In this document: positions 6,691 to 14,853 of the stretch, one piece after another
Numbering within the stretch: position 1 is the stretch's first letter
Layout: each line of letters starts with the position of its first letter
Source of the DNA: JBGSYJ01 sp041748075
GTDB lineage: Bacteria > Acidobacteriota > Thermoanaerobaculia > Gp7-AA8
Direction: 5' to 3'
DNA length: 23,584 bases
Assembly (NCBI GenBank): GCA_041748075.1
Contig: JBGTDX010000100.1
Location: 1 to 23,584 of the forward strand
Position numbers and translations under genes: made by a program
The notes under the pieces: generated by a model
What the model saw: only the letters and a program-made list of their open reading frames with translations
What the model was told of the DNA's origin: nothing
Database searches by the model: none

Positions 6691-7740
6691 ATGACAGAGA
6701 AAATTGCCGTAGTGCCCGGCGACGGGATCGGGCCTGAAGTCATCGAAGCCGGTATGCGAGTCCTCGAGCTGGTGAATGAGCGTTCGAGTCTCGGGCTCGA
6801 GTTTGTACACTTCAACTGGAGCGCTGACACATACCTCGCGACGGGTATCTCGATGCCACCTGGGGCGATGGACGATATCCGAAACAATTACGCGGCGGTG
6901 TATCTCGGAGCCTTCGGAGATCCCCGCGTGCCCGACATGAAGCATGCCGCAGACATTCTGCTCGGTATGCGCTTTCAGCTGGACCTCTATGTGAACTACC
7001 GGCCGGTTCAGCTCCTCAACGAGGAGCTCTGCCCGTTGAAAGGAAAGGGCGTCGACGATATCGACTTCGTCATTTTCCGGGAAAACACGGAAGGTGCGTA
7101 CGTGGGTATGGGTGGCTTCTTCAAAAAGGGCACTGCGGAAGAAGTCGCCTTGCAGGAGGATGTGTCCACTCGAAAGGGCGTAGAGCGCATCATCCGCCAC
7201 GCGTTTGAGTTCGCCAGGGCCGACGGGCGCAAATCCGTCTGCATGGCGGACAAGAACAACGTCATGCGTTACGGAGGCGACCTGTGGCTCAGAACCTTCG
7301 AAGAGGTCGCCGCTGAGTACCCGGATATCGAACACTTCCACATGTTCGTCGACGCGCTCACCATGCAGATGGTTCGCGTTCCCGAGATGTTCGACGTGGT
7401 CGTGACGAACAATATGTTTGGCGACATCGTCACCGATCTGGGGGCCGCGCTTCAGGGCGGGCTCGGGGTCGCAGCTTCCGGAAACATCCATCCGGGCCGG
7501 GTCTCTCTTTTCGAGCCCATCCATGGAAGTGCCCCGAAATATACCGGCCTCGATGCGGCAAATCCCATCGGTGCGATCCTCACGGGAGCGATGATGCTCG
7601 GCTTCCTCGGTCACAGGCAGGAAGCGTCCCGCATCGAAGAGGCTGTGAAACGGGCGGTGAACGAACGGCAAACAACGAAGGATCTCGGTGGAGGTTTAGG
7701 AACAAAGGCCGCCGGAGAGGCTATTCTACGGTATCTGTGA
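6691..7740 (+). CDS. Isocitrate/isopropylmalate dehydrogenase-family enzyme (LeuB or tartrate/D-malate type)
   Basis: The 349-residue protein is a complete beta-decarboxylating dehydrogenase. It oxidises a 2-hydroxy acid with a malate moiety and loses CO2. PGDGIGPEV (9-17) is the N-terminal signature. GMRFQLDLYVNYRPVQLL (92-109) is the substrate loop with Arg94 and Arg104. FRENTEGAYVG (129-139) holds Tyr137 and ADKNNVMR (186-193) holds the catalytic Lys188. Asp221, Asp245 and Asp249 bind the metal. The YVNYRPV loop looks more like tartrate/D-malate dehydrogenases than classical LeuB, but I would not exclude 3-isopropylmalate or isocitrate. In HGSAPKYTG, Lys283-Tyr284 occupy the positions that favour NADP in E. 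coli isocitrate dehydrogenase. An aconitase-family gene lies two genes downstream. Confidence 0.88.
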   Translation: MTEKIAVVPGDGIGPEVIEAGMRVLELVNERSSLGLEFVHFNWSADTYLATGISMPPGAMDDIRNNYAAVYLGAFGDPRVPDMKHAADILLGMRFQLDLYVNYRPVQLLNEELCPLKGKGVDDIDFVIFRENTEGAYVGMGGFFKKGTAEEVALQEDVSTRKGVERIIRHAFEFARADGRKSVCMADKNNVMRYGGDLWLRTFEEVAAEYPDIEHFHMFVDALTMQMVRVPEMFDVVVTNNMFGDIVTDLGAALQGGLGVAASGNIHPGRVSLFEPIHGSAPKYTGLDAANPIGAILTGAMMLGFLGHRQEASRIEEAVKRAVNERQTTKDLGGGLGTKAAGEAILRYL

Positions 7741-7840
7741 ACCGAACCCCATTCCCGCCTCTCGACCCTGCTGCCCGCGCGGCTGGATTCTCCGTTTCCG
7801 ATCTGCTCATCGGGTGTGGCACAGGAGGCGTTGCATCAGC

Positions 7841-10006
7841 GTGAAGCTCAGAATCCTTATCGCCGGACTCTGCGTCTCTGTCCTTGCACCGCTCACTCTG
7901 TCCGCAGAAGAGGGAATGTGGTTGCCCGAGCAGCTCCGGCAGATGGGTCCGGAGCTCGCCGAGCTCGGGGTCAAGATCGCTCCGGAGGCACTGGGTGATC
8001 TGGAGGGCTATCCCCTTGGCGCGATGGTTCAGGCATGGGGCTGCACCGGGTCGTTCGTCTCACCCGAAGGGCTGATGCTGACCAACTTTCACTGCGCCTC
8101 ATCCGCCCTGCAGTTCAATTCCTCTCCCGAGAACGACCTGTCAGCGACGGGATTTCTCGCTTCGAATCGTTCCGACGAGCTCCCGGTCGGCCCCAGTTCC
8201 AGAATCTACATCACCACGGCGATCGAAGATGTGACTCAACGGATGACCGGCGGGATCGACTCGAAGCTCTCGAGCAAGGACTACTATGCGTTGCTCGATC
8301 GGAGGGAGAAGGCGATCATCCGGGATTGCGAAGGGGGCGGGGGCGTGAGATGTCGCGTCGTTCCGATGTTCGAAGGGCTGCAGTACGCGAGCGTTCGCCA
8401 GGCGGAGATGCGGGATGTAAGGCTTGTGTATGCGCCGTCGAGGCACGTCGGTAGTTTCGGTGGTGAAGTGGACAACTTCGTCTGGCCGAGGCACGCGGGA
8501 GACTTTGCGTTTTTCCGCGTCTACGTCGGGAAGAATGGTCTCTCGAGCGACTATCATCCTGAAAACGTTCCGTTTCGACCGGGTCAGGTTCTTCGCTTCT
8601 CGACAGAGGGAATCAACCCCGGTGATCCGATCTTAGTGCCCGGATATCCTGCAAAGACATTCCGATATAAGACGTCCGCCGAAGTGCAAAGGATGGCCCG
8701 GACCCATTACCCGCGATCCATCCGGTACATGCGTGACTATCTCCGGATACTCAGACAGGCGGGAGCGGCGAGCGAGGAAGCCCGCATACGGCTCGCTCCG
8801 TCGGTGTTCAATTTTGAGAATGCCCTCAAAGCGACGGAGGGCGCGGCAGAGGGGATCGAGCGGACCGGACTGCTCGAGCGGAGAGAGTCGGATCAGCGGG
8901 AGTTGGCGGAGTTCCTGAGGAACCGGATCAATCGGCGGGATCAGGATGTCGTGGAGGAACTTTCCAGGCTGGCCGAGGAAAGCTGGCAGAGCGAGCAGCG
9001 CGACAGTGTGCTGCACTGGATGCTGAGAGCTTCTCCGTTGCTGAATCAGGCGCTGCAGATTTACCGCTTAAGCATGGAGCGACCCAGAAAAGACTCCGCT
9101 CGTCAGTGGGGTTATCAGGAGCGTGACATCCCCCGTATCGAGTCGCTGATCGAACGCTCACAGAAGTCCATGTCTGTTGAGGCGGATCGGGCCGGTCTCG
9201 AGTACTTTTTACGCGAGGCGGTGGCGCTGCCGTCCTCCCAGAGAATCGAAGCCATCGATTCGGCCCTCTCTGCTACGGGTGAGGCCGACCCTGCACGCGC
9301 GATCGCGCGTCTCCTCGATGGTCTCTACGTGAAGACCCGGATGGGTGAACTCGAAGAGCGCAAGTCTATGCTCATGGAATCCACCTCCGCGCTGGATCAG
9401 AGGGCGGATCCCTTCCTCCAGCTGGCTGCAACCCTGATTCCCGGAATGATCGAGAAAGAGCGTGCCGATCAGGCCCGCTATGCCTCCGCTTCGAGGCTCA
9501 GACCCAGGTACATGGAGGCGGTCATGGCTTTGCGGGGAGGCCGTACTCACTCCGATGCGAACGGAACGCTTCGCGTCTCGATGGGTCGAGTGGAAGGGTA
9601 CTCGCCAAAAGATGGCGTGACCTACGGGTCACAGACGACGCTCGACGGCTTGCTCGAGAAGAACCGAAATGTCGATCCCTTCTACCTGCCGCCCGCGTTG
9701 ATAGCCGCGGCGCGTGTCGCCGGAAAGAGCCGTTGGGTGGATCCCGACCTCGGGACCGTGCCGGTCAATTTCCTTTCGACTGCGGATCTCGCCGCCGGAA
9801 ACTCCGGGTCGCCCACGCTCAATGCCGAGGGTGAGATCGTCGGGCTTCTCTTTGATGGAAATTACGAGGCGATGGCCTCCGACTTCTCCTACGATCCTCA
9901 GCTGACCCGTTCGATCCACGTTGACATCCGCTACATGTACTGGGTCATGGAAAACGTCGACGAAGCGAGCGCACTTCTTCGGGAGATCGGCATTCCGGAA
10001 CGGTAG
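7841..10006 (+). CDS. S46-family dipeptidyl-peptidase (DPP7-like), secreted
   Basis: The 721-residue protein (GTG start at 7841) has an N-terminal signal peptide (LRILIAGLCVSVLAPLTLSA) followed by EEGMWLP, the usual mature start of S46 peptidases. The catalytic triad is visible as His84 in LTNFHC, Asp211 in GGEVDNFVWPRH and Ser655 in AAGNSGSP. The helical insertion typical of S46 lies between. These exopeptidases remove dipeptides from peptide N-termini in the periplasm. Gly673 (LLFDGNYEAM) sits where DPP7 has Gly and the acidic-specific DPP11 has Arg, so hydrophobic or broad P1 preference is predicted. An in-frame GTG at 7814 adds nine residues. I prefer 7841 because AGGAGG at 7823-7828 precedes it and the signal peptide then starts correctly. 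Confidence 0.93.
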   Translation: MKLRILIAGLCVSVLAPLTLSAEEGMWLPEQLRQMGPELAELGVKIAPEALGDLEGYPLGAMVQAWGCTGSFVSPEGLMLTNFHCASSALQFNSSPENDLSATGFLASNRSDELPVGPSSRIYITTAIEDVTQRMTGGIDSKLSSKDYYALLDRREKAIIRDCEGGGGVRCRVVPMFEGLQYASVRQAEMRDVRLVYAPSRHVGSFGGEVDNFVWPRHAGDFAFFRVYVGKNGLSSDYHPENVPFRPGQVLRFSTEGINPGDPILVPGYPAKTFRYKTSAEVQRMARTHYPRSIRYMRDYLRILRQAGAASEEARIRLAPSVFNFENALKATEGAAEGIERTGLLERRESDQRELAEFLRNRINRRDQDVVEELSRLAEESWQSEQRDSVLHWMLRASPLLNQALQIYRLSMERPRKDSARQWGYQERDIPRIESLIERSQKSMSVEADRAGLEYFLREAVALPSSQRIEAIDSALSATGEADPARAIARLLDGLYVKTRMGELEERKSMLMESTSALDQRADPFLQLAATLIPGMIEKERADQARYASASRLRPRYMEAVMALRGGRTHSDANGTLRVSMGRVEGYSPKDGVTYGSQTTLDGLLEKNRNVDPFYLPPALIAAARVAGKSRWVDPDLGTVPVNFLSTADLAAGNSGSPTLNAEGEIVGLLFDGNYEAMASDFSYDPQLTRSIHVDIRYMYWVMENVDEASALLREIGIPER

Positions 10007-10022
10007 AGCCCGTATTTCTCTC

Positions 10023-10060
10023 CCGGAGAATTCTGATTCCGGCCGGTCGGTTTTCTCCGG
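10023..10060. other. Inverted repeat between the S46 peptidase and aconitase-like genes
   Basis: CCGGAGAA (10023-10030) is perfectly complementary to TTCTCCGG (10053-10060), with a 22-nt spacer that itself contains CCGGCCGG. It starts 17 nt after the peptidase stop. It may be a weak terminator or mRNA 3' end, but there is no following T-run, so the function is uncertain. Confidence 0.35.
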
Positions 10061-10114
10061 TATCTTAGGCAGCGCTCGCAAGAGCGAACATCTCCGCCTG
10101 CGGCACGAAGAGGA
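10061..10114 (+). promoter_or_regulatory. Leader of the aconitase-like gene: -10-like box, 5' hairpin and Shine-Dalgarno
   Basis: TATCTT at 10061-10066 could be a -10 box. About 7 nt later lies a perfect 5-bp stem, CGCTC (10073-10077) with GAGCG (10082-10086), closed by the GNRA-type tetraloop GCAA. A strong GAGGAG ribosome site at 10109-10114 precedes the ATG at 10118. If transcription starts near 10073, the mRNA would begin with this hairpin. A -35 box is not evident. Confidence 0.35.
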
Positions 10115-10117
10115 GCC

Positions 10118-12124
10118 ATGAAACCATCTGACGTCGTCCGTCTGACCCCCGGAAAGCGGGTCCTTTTCCTGACTCGTGATCCCGAGCTGATCCGCCGCCA
10201 GCTTTCCGGAGAGCTGGATCTCCAGATGAAGGACCTTTCCATCGGCGATCTGCTCGATGACATCAATACCGATGCGATGACGCCAGCATGGGTCTGTTTC
10301 AGCCATCGCCCCGAGGATCTGGCCAGGGATGCCTACGCGGGATTGATCGTCGATGGCAAGCGGCTCTTCGAGAAGGATGCGTTGATCAACGGCAACTTCG
10401 GGGTGATCGTTTCGGGCTTGCGCAAAGGCGTTGGAAGCTCCCGCGAAACCGCCGTGCAGGCAGAGAAGTGGGCCGGCATACGGATCGCGGTCGCCGCATC
10501 CTTTGCCCCGATTCACGCCGGCAACAACATCAATCAGGGCGTGCTTATGGCGGATCACGCCATGCTCGAGCGTGTTCAGAGCGGGGAAGGCATCGCGCTC
10601 GAGGAGTTCTACCGGGACTATGATCCGATCACCCAGCTCATCGTGAAGCAGGGGGGGCTCTTCCCGTTCGCCAAAGCGCTCGAGGCCGGCGAGGTGAAGT
10701 TCCCCGTGCCGGGAACTCCGCCGCGGCCGATGACCATGGGCGAGAAGATTCTCGCCGCTCACATGCTGGGCGCTCCCGAGGGGGCGCGCTATGTGAAGCC
10801 CGGAGATGCGGTCGTTGCGGCGGTGGATGGTGGCTATACACACGAGTTCACGACGGCGCAGGTCCACTACTTCCTCGAACAGGAGTATGGACCGGACTAT
10901 ACGATAAGAAACCCGCACAAGTTCGCCGTGTTCGAGGATCATCTGATCTACGCCGACGAAGTGCCGAAGATGCGCGGATTCATGGACAAGATCCAGACTC
11001 TGCGCGATCTGCAGCGGGACTTTCAGCAGCACACTGGTTGCCGTGATTTCTCGGCCCGCGATGGCGTCTCACCCGGCATCTGTCACGAGGTGGCGCGCGA
11101 GTTCATCATCGACCCTGGTGACTTCATTCAGGCGACCGACAGCCACACCTGCATGGGCGGGGTCAACAACGCGCTGGCCTGGGGCGTTGGTGCCACCGAA
11201 TACGCCAATCTCGTTCACTCGGGATTCACCCAGGTCGAGGTTCCGGAGTCCATCCGGTTCGAGCTCGTAGGTGAGTTGAAGGAAAGTGTTACAGCGAAGG
11301 ATGTGATGCTCTACATCCTGCTCGAATACGCCAGACCGCAGCTCACACTCAACCGCATCATGGAATTCACCGGCCCGGGGATATCGAAGCTCTCTCTCGA
11401 CGAACGGGCGACGCTGGCAAACATGGCGACCGAATGCTCGGCGCGAACCGCGATCGTTCAGGCGGATGAAAGGACCTTCCGCTGGATCGCGTCGATGCGG
11501 CCGGATGCAGACGTCGAGGAGCTCGGGGCGCGGGCCGTCTCCCCGGACCCTGATGCTGTTTACGACGGTGGTGTTTTCACGATCGATCTGTCGTCCATCA
11601 GGCCGATGGTCGCTCACCCGGGCGATCCCGACCATGGAATTCCGTCGGACCCGACGAATGGCGCATTCATCGATCAGCTCGGAGACGTGCCCATCGAGAT
11701 CGCCTACGGAGGAAGTTGCACGGCCGGCAAGATCGACGATCTGCTCTTCTATCACCAGGTCGCCAAGGAAGCGGTCGACGCAGGGCTCAAGGTAGCTGAG
11801 GGCGTAAAGTTCTTCATCCAGTTCGGCTCTGAATCGGTGGAGCGTTTCTGTCGCGAGAACGGGTTGATCGATACGTTCGAGAAAGCTGGCGCGATCGTCC
11901 TTCATCCCGGATGCGGCGCCTGCATCGGCTGCGGACCGGGAGTGTCGGAGGAGCCCGAGCAGGTGACGGTCAGCGCGATCAACCGCAATTACAAGGGCCG
12001 CTCGGGCCCCGGCAAGCTCTGGCTCGCCTCGCCTTTGACGGTCGCTGCGTCCGCGTTCACCGGAAGGATCACGGCCTACCAGCAGGGGATGTTCGCGAAG
12101 AAAGGCGAGCTGGTCACGAACTGA
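10118..12124 (+). CDS. Aconitase/isopropylmalate-dehydratase family enzyme with N-terminal swivel domain
   Basis: The 668-residue [4Fe-4S] hydro-lyase has a LeuD-like swivel domain first (about 45-175). It shows NGNFGVIVSG and GVGSSRETA (105-112), and then ASFAPIHAGNNINQGVL. The LeuC-like catalytic domains follow. QATDSHTCMGG (338-348) is the substrate motif and YGGSCTAGKIDDL holds the cluster ligand Cys534. HPGCGACIGC supplies Cys599 and Cys602. Swivel-first order is that of AcnB, but AcnB's N-terminal HEAT-like domain is missing; AcnA and mitochondrial aconitase have the swivel last. It could act as the TCA-cycle aconitase or on isopropylmalate, homocitrate or a related acid. The family is certain and the substrate is not. 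The dehydrogenase gene at 6691 may act on its product. Confidence 0.88.
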   Translation: MKPSDVVRLTPGKRVLFLTRDPELIRRQLSGELDLQMKDLSIGDLLDDINTDAMTPAWVCFSHRPEDLARDAYAGLIVDGKRLFEKDALINGNFGVIVSGLRKGVGSSRETAVQAEKWAGIRIAVAASFAPIHAGNNINQGVLMADHAMLERVQSGEGIALEEFYRDYDPITQLIVKQGGLFPFAKALEAGEVKFPVPGTPPRPMTMGEKILAAHMLGAPEGARYVKPGDAVVAAVDGGYTHEFTTAQVHYFLEQEYGPDYTIRNPHKFAVFEDHLIYADEVPKMRGFMDKIQTLRDLQRDFQQHTGCRDFSARDGVSPGICHEVAREFIIDPGDFIQATDSHTCMGGVNNALAWGVGATEYANLVHSGFTQVEVPESIRFELVGELKESVTAKDVMLYILLEYARPQLTLNRIMEFTGPGISKLSLDERATLANMATECSARTAIVQADERTFRWIASMRPDADVEELGARAVSPDPDAVYDGGVFTIDLSSIRPMVAHPGDPDHGIPSDPTNGAFIDQLGDVPIEIAYGGSCTAGKIDDLLFYHQVAKEAVDAGLKVAEGVKFFIQFGSESVERFCRENGLIDTFEKAGAIVLHPGCGACIGCGPGVSEEPEQVTVSAINRNYKGRSGPGKLWLASPLTVAASAFTGRITAYQQGMFAKKGELVTN

Positions 12125-12201
12125 AGAATGCATGAGAGGGTGTGCAACTGAGGGTCACGCCCCGCAGGACTAAGTTCTGGACTTGAAGACCCGAATGTTG
12201 A

Positions 12202-12215
12202 ATTGAATATTGAAT
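12202..12215. repeat. Two tandem copies of a 7-bp unit (ATTGAAT)
   Basis: ATTGAAT occurs twice head to tail at 12202-12215, with a related partial TTGAA overlapping just before. It lies between the convergent aconitase-like and acpH genes. Two copies alone would be weak evidence. It is listed because three other loci here also show 7-bp periodicity. Confidence 0.4.
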
Positions 12216-12220
12216 GAAAC

Positions 12221-12256
12221 AACCCCACCCTCCCCGCTGACGCGGGGCGAGGGGTT
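12221..12256. terminator. Probable bidirectional terminator between the aconitase-like gene and acpH
   Basis: Outer arms AACCCC (12221-12226) and GGGGTT (12251-12256) enclose a perfect inner stem, CCCCGC (12232-12237) with GCGGGG (12242-12247), and a 4-nt loop. Plus-strand sequence after the hairpin is T-rich but interrupted (TTCTCGTTCTCATTCT). Minus-strand sequence continues into GTTTC. The position between two convergent stop codons supports termination in both directions. Confidence 0.6.
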
Positions 12257-12263
12257 CTCGTTC

Positions 12264-12833
12264 TCATTCTGAATTCCTGAGGCTCACGAGTTCCGGGAAG
12301 AAGCCGGCGAAATCCTGTTCGAGCTCACCACGCTGCGATTCGAGCAGCGGGATCGCCTGGTCGAGTCGAGGGGCATTCCGGAGTCTGCGAGACAGAAAAT
12401 AGAGCGCTCGAGAGACTCCCTCGATGCTCCGGTACCGAACCAGCCAGTCGTCGGAAATCATCCGGGGCAGAGACACCGCGAACGCGGGCGGGACGAGCTC
12501 CGGGTACTGTTCGAGCGTCGAATAGACACGCTGCGCGAAATTCTCGAGCGTCTCGGTGCTGAATCGTTGCCAGCTCACTGCGAGCAGATGGTCGTAGAAA
12601 ACATCCACGATGATCCCGGAGTAGTGCCCATGTTCCTGTGCAATCCGCCGCTTGCTGGCGCGCACGGCAGGATGCGTGTCGGTGAACTCGTCCACGCGCC
12701 GGTGCAGGCGGATTCCTTCCTGCAGGCGCAGGTCATGGCGCGACACGGGGCCCTTGAAGAAATCTCCCGCGAGATTTCCAATGAGAGATTCCGGCGAATC
12801 GGCTGCGAGGAAGGCATGGGCGAGATGGTTCAT
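12264..12833 (-). CDS. acpH: Acyl carrier protein phosphodiesterase
   Basis: The 189-residue protein matches AcpH, which removes the 4'-phosphopantetheine arm from holo-ACP in the cytoplasm. Visible family blocks are MNHLAHAFLA (1-10), IGNLAGDFFKG with Asp24 (18-28), GIRLHRRVDEFTDTHP with His44, Asp48 and Asp52 (40-55), and YSGIIVDVFYDHLLA with Asp77, Asp81 and His82 (71-85). These acidic and histidine residues form the metal site of this HD-like hydrolase. Length agrees with E. coli AcpH (about 190 residues). It is transcribed away from parE, with a 124-bp gap. GGAAGGA lies about 20 nt upstream of the ATG, farther than usual for a ribosome site. Confidence 0.92.
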   Translation of the reverse strand: MNHLAHAFLAADSPESLIGNLAGDFFKGPVSRHDLRLQEGIRLHRRVDEFTDTHPAVRASKRRIAQEHGHYSGIIVDVFYDHLLAVSWQRFSTETLENFAQRVYSTLEQYPELVPPAFAVSLPRMISDDWLVRYRSIEGVSRALYFLSRRLRNAPRLDQAIPLLESQRGELEQDFAGFFPELVSLRNSE

Positions 12834-12904
12834 GTGGGAGAGCTGGAGCTTCCTTCCGAGTCTACACTTTGTAGAAGTAGCTCGTGGAGCTCGCGTTGGG
12901 AGGG

Positions 12905-12925
12905 CTACTGTCTACTGTCTACTGC
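12905..12925. repeat. Heptanucleotide tandem repeat (CTACTGT, three copies) upstream of parE
   Basis: CTACTGT, CTACTGT and CTACTGC follow each other at 12905-12925, between the divergent acpH and parE genes. The array overlaps where a -35 element would lie for the -10-like TATCAT at 12940-12945. Copy-number change would therefore alter the parE promoter region. Confidence 0.7.
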
Positions 12926-12939
12926 CTGCTCTCACCGGT

Positions 12940-12945
12940 TATCAT
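12940..12945 (+). promoter_or_regulatory. -10-like TATCAT upstream of parE
   Basis: TATCAT ends 12 nt before the parE ATG at 12958, predicting a leader of only about 5 nt. No Shine-Dalgarno sequence is clear in the intervening CCCCCCGCAAG. A good -35 is not seen; the corresponding position lies in the heptamer array. Confidence 0.35.
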
Positions 12946-12957
12946 TCCCCCCGCAAG

Positions 12958-14853
12958 ATGACCAGCTCCTACGATTCCTCCTCGATTGAAGTTCTCACAG
13001 GGCTCGAACCGGTTCGCAAACGGCCGGGGATGTACACGCAGACAGAACGGCCGAACCACCTGGCGCAGGAGGTCATCGACAATGCAGCCGACGAGGCGAT
13101 CGCCGGTCATTGCGACGAGATAGTCGTGACGTTGCACGAGGACGGTTCCCTTTCGGTCACCGACAACGGCCGCGGCATGCCGGTGGACAAGCATAAGCAG
13201 GAGGGGGTCACGGGCGTCGAAGTCATTCTCACGCGGCTGCACGCCGGGGCGAAATTCTCGACCAAGAATTACCGATTCTCCGGCGGTCTCCATGGAGTCG
13301 GAGTTTCGGTTGTGAACGCGCTCTCCTCCCGCCTTCACGTCTGGATCCGCCGTGACGGCAACGAGTACACGATGTCGTTCGCCGGTGGCGAAAAAACATC
13401 GGAACTGAAGGTCATCGGAACCGTCGGCAAGCGCAACACGGGAACGACGGTGCGCTTCTGGGTCGATCCGCAGTATTTCGATTCGTCGAAATTCAGTATC
13501 CCGCGGCTAAAGCATGTGATGCGGGCCAAGGCGGTGCTCCGGCCCCGCCTCAGGATGAAGTTCATCAGCGAGATCGACAAGGCAGACAGCGAAGAGTGGT
13601 ACTTCGAAGATGGGCTGACCGATTACCTCATGCAGGAGCTCGAGGGAAGCGAGACCGTGCCGCCGGCTCCGTTCGTCGGTCATTTCAAGGGCGGCAATGA
13701 GGAAGTCGACTGGGCCGTCGTCTGGCTGGTCGACGACGGAGAACTGGTCACCGAGAGTTACGTGAATCTCATACCGACGGCGCAGGGCGGAACACACGTC
13801 AACGGATTCCGCACCGGTTTGACCGAAGCCATTCGCGAGTTCTGCGAGTTCCGGAACTTGCTGCCGCGGGGAGTGAAGATCACGCCCGAGGATGTCTGGG
13901 CGCGCTGCAGCTACGTGCTGTCCGCGAGACTCAGCGATCCACAGTTCACTGGCCAGACGAAAGAGCGGCTCTCATCGCGAGAGGCCGCAGCGTTCATTTC
14001 GGGAGTGACCCAGGATGCGTTCAGCCTCTGGCTGAACCGGAATACCGAGCTTGCCGAAAGAATCGCGCACGTGGCGATCACTTCCGCACAGGCGCGCATG
14101 CGGGTCGGCAAAAAGATCGAGCGTAAGAAGCTCACGAGCGGCCCCGCTCTGCCGGGCAAACTCGCAGACTGCACGAGTCAGGACCTCTCCCGGACCGAGC
14201 TGTTTCTCGTCGAGGGTGACTCCGCTGGCGGATCGGCCAAACAGGCGCGCGATCGCGACTACCAGGCGATCATGCCGCTTCGCGGAAAGATTCTGAACAC
14301 CTGGGAAGTCGATCCTTCCGAAGTCCTCGGCTCACAGGAAGTCCACGACATCGCCGTCGCCCTCGGAGTCGATCCCGGATCCGAAAAACTCGACGGCCTT
14401 CGTTATGGAAAGGTCTGCATACTCGCGGATGCGGACTCCGACGGCGCGCACATCGCGACGCTCCTCTGTGCGCTGTTCGTCAAGCACTTTCCGGCGCTCG
14501 TTCGTGACGGGCGCGTGCACGTAGCGATGCCGCCGCTTTACCGCATCGACGTTGGCAAGAACGTTTACTACGCGCTCGACAACGGCGAGAGGGATGGAAT
14601 CCTCGCGCGGATCGAGGCGGAGGGTATCAAGGGAAAAGTCAATGTGCAGCGTTTCAAAGGACTGGGCGAGATGAATCCGATCCAGCTCCGGGAGACCACC
14701 ATGTCCCCCGATACCCGCCGCCTCGTGAACCTGACCATCGAAGATGGCGATGCGACAGACTCGATGATCGACATGCTGCTCGCGAAGAATCGGGCGGGCG
14801 ACAGGAAGTCGTGGATCACGCTGAAAGGGGACGAAGCGGAGCTGGAAGTGTGA
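12958..14853 (+). CDS. parE: DNA topoisomerase IV subunit B (ParE)
   Basis: The 631-residue protein is collinear with E. coli ParE (630 residues). The GHKL ATPase domain shows IEVLTGLEPVRKRPGMY, RPNHLAQEVIDNAADEA with Glu38 and Asn42, VTDNGRGMP with Asp69, and SGGLHGVG (108-115). The transducer contains QTKERLSS. The TOPRIM domain has LVEGDSAGGSAKQARDRDYQ with Glu419, PLRGKILNTWEV, and DADSDGAHIA with Asp491/Asp493/Asp495, for Mg-dependent DNA cleavage. With ParC it decatenates daughter chromosomes. RPNHL, rather than the GyrB-type wording, and the short TOPRIM without a GyrB insertion identify ParE. The start at 12958 matches the E. coli N-terminus; a longer in-frame reading from 12652 would run antisense through acpH. 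parC follows after 122 bp. The stop codon is also the first three bases of a heptamer array. Confidence 0.97.
   Translation: MTSSYDSSSIEVLTGLEPVRKRPGMYTQTERPNHLAQEVIDNAADEAIAGHCDEIVVTLHEDGSLSVTDNGRGMPVDKHKQEGVTGVEVILTRLHAGAKFSTKNYRFSGGLHGVGVSVVNALSSRLHVWIRRDGNEYTMSFAGGEKTSELKVIGTVGKRNTGTTVRFWVDPQYFDSSKFSIPRLKHVMRAKAVLRPRLRMKFISEIDKADSEEWYFEDGLTDYLMQELEGSETVPPAPFVGHFKGGNEEVDWAVVWLVDDGELVTESYVNLIPTAQGGTHVNGFRTGLTEAIREFCEFRNLLPRGVKITPEDVWARCSYVLSARLSDPQFTGQTKERLSSREAAAFISGVTQDAFSLWLNRNTELAERIAHVAITSAQARMRVGKKIERKKLTSGPALPGKLADCTSQDLSRTELFLVEGDSAGGSAKQARDRDYQAIMPLRGKILNTWEVDPSEVLGSQEVHDIAVALGVDPGSEKLDGLRYGKVCILADADSDGAHIATLLCALFVKHFPALVRDGRVHVAMPPLYRIDVGKNVYYALDNGERDGILARIEAEGIKGKVNVQRFKGLGEMNPIQLRETTMSPDTRRLVNLTIEDGDATDSMIDMLLAKNRAGDRKSWITLKGDEAELEV

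Noticed and set aside
6655..7671. Antisense open frame of 338 codons opposite the dehydrogenase
   Set aside because: It covers a complete, motif-bearing plus-strand enzyme; a shadow of codon bias.
9629..11032. Long antisense open frame (467 codons) across the S46 and aconitase-like genes
   Set aside because: It overlaps two clear genes on the other strand, has no recognisable domain and is a GC-rich antisense shadow.
11069..12133. Antisense open frame of 354 codons opposite the aconitase-like gene
   Set aside because: The plus strand encodes conserved cluster-binding cysteines here; the antisense product is Arg-rich and matches nothing.
12652..12957. N-terminal extension of parE upstream of ATG 12958
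   Set aside because: It would run antisense through acpH. ParE proteins begin just before the IEVLTGLEPVR block, which the 12958 start gives.
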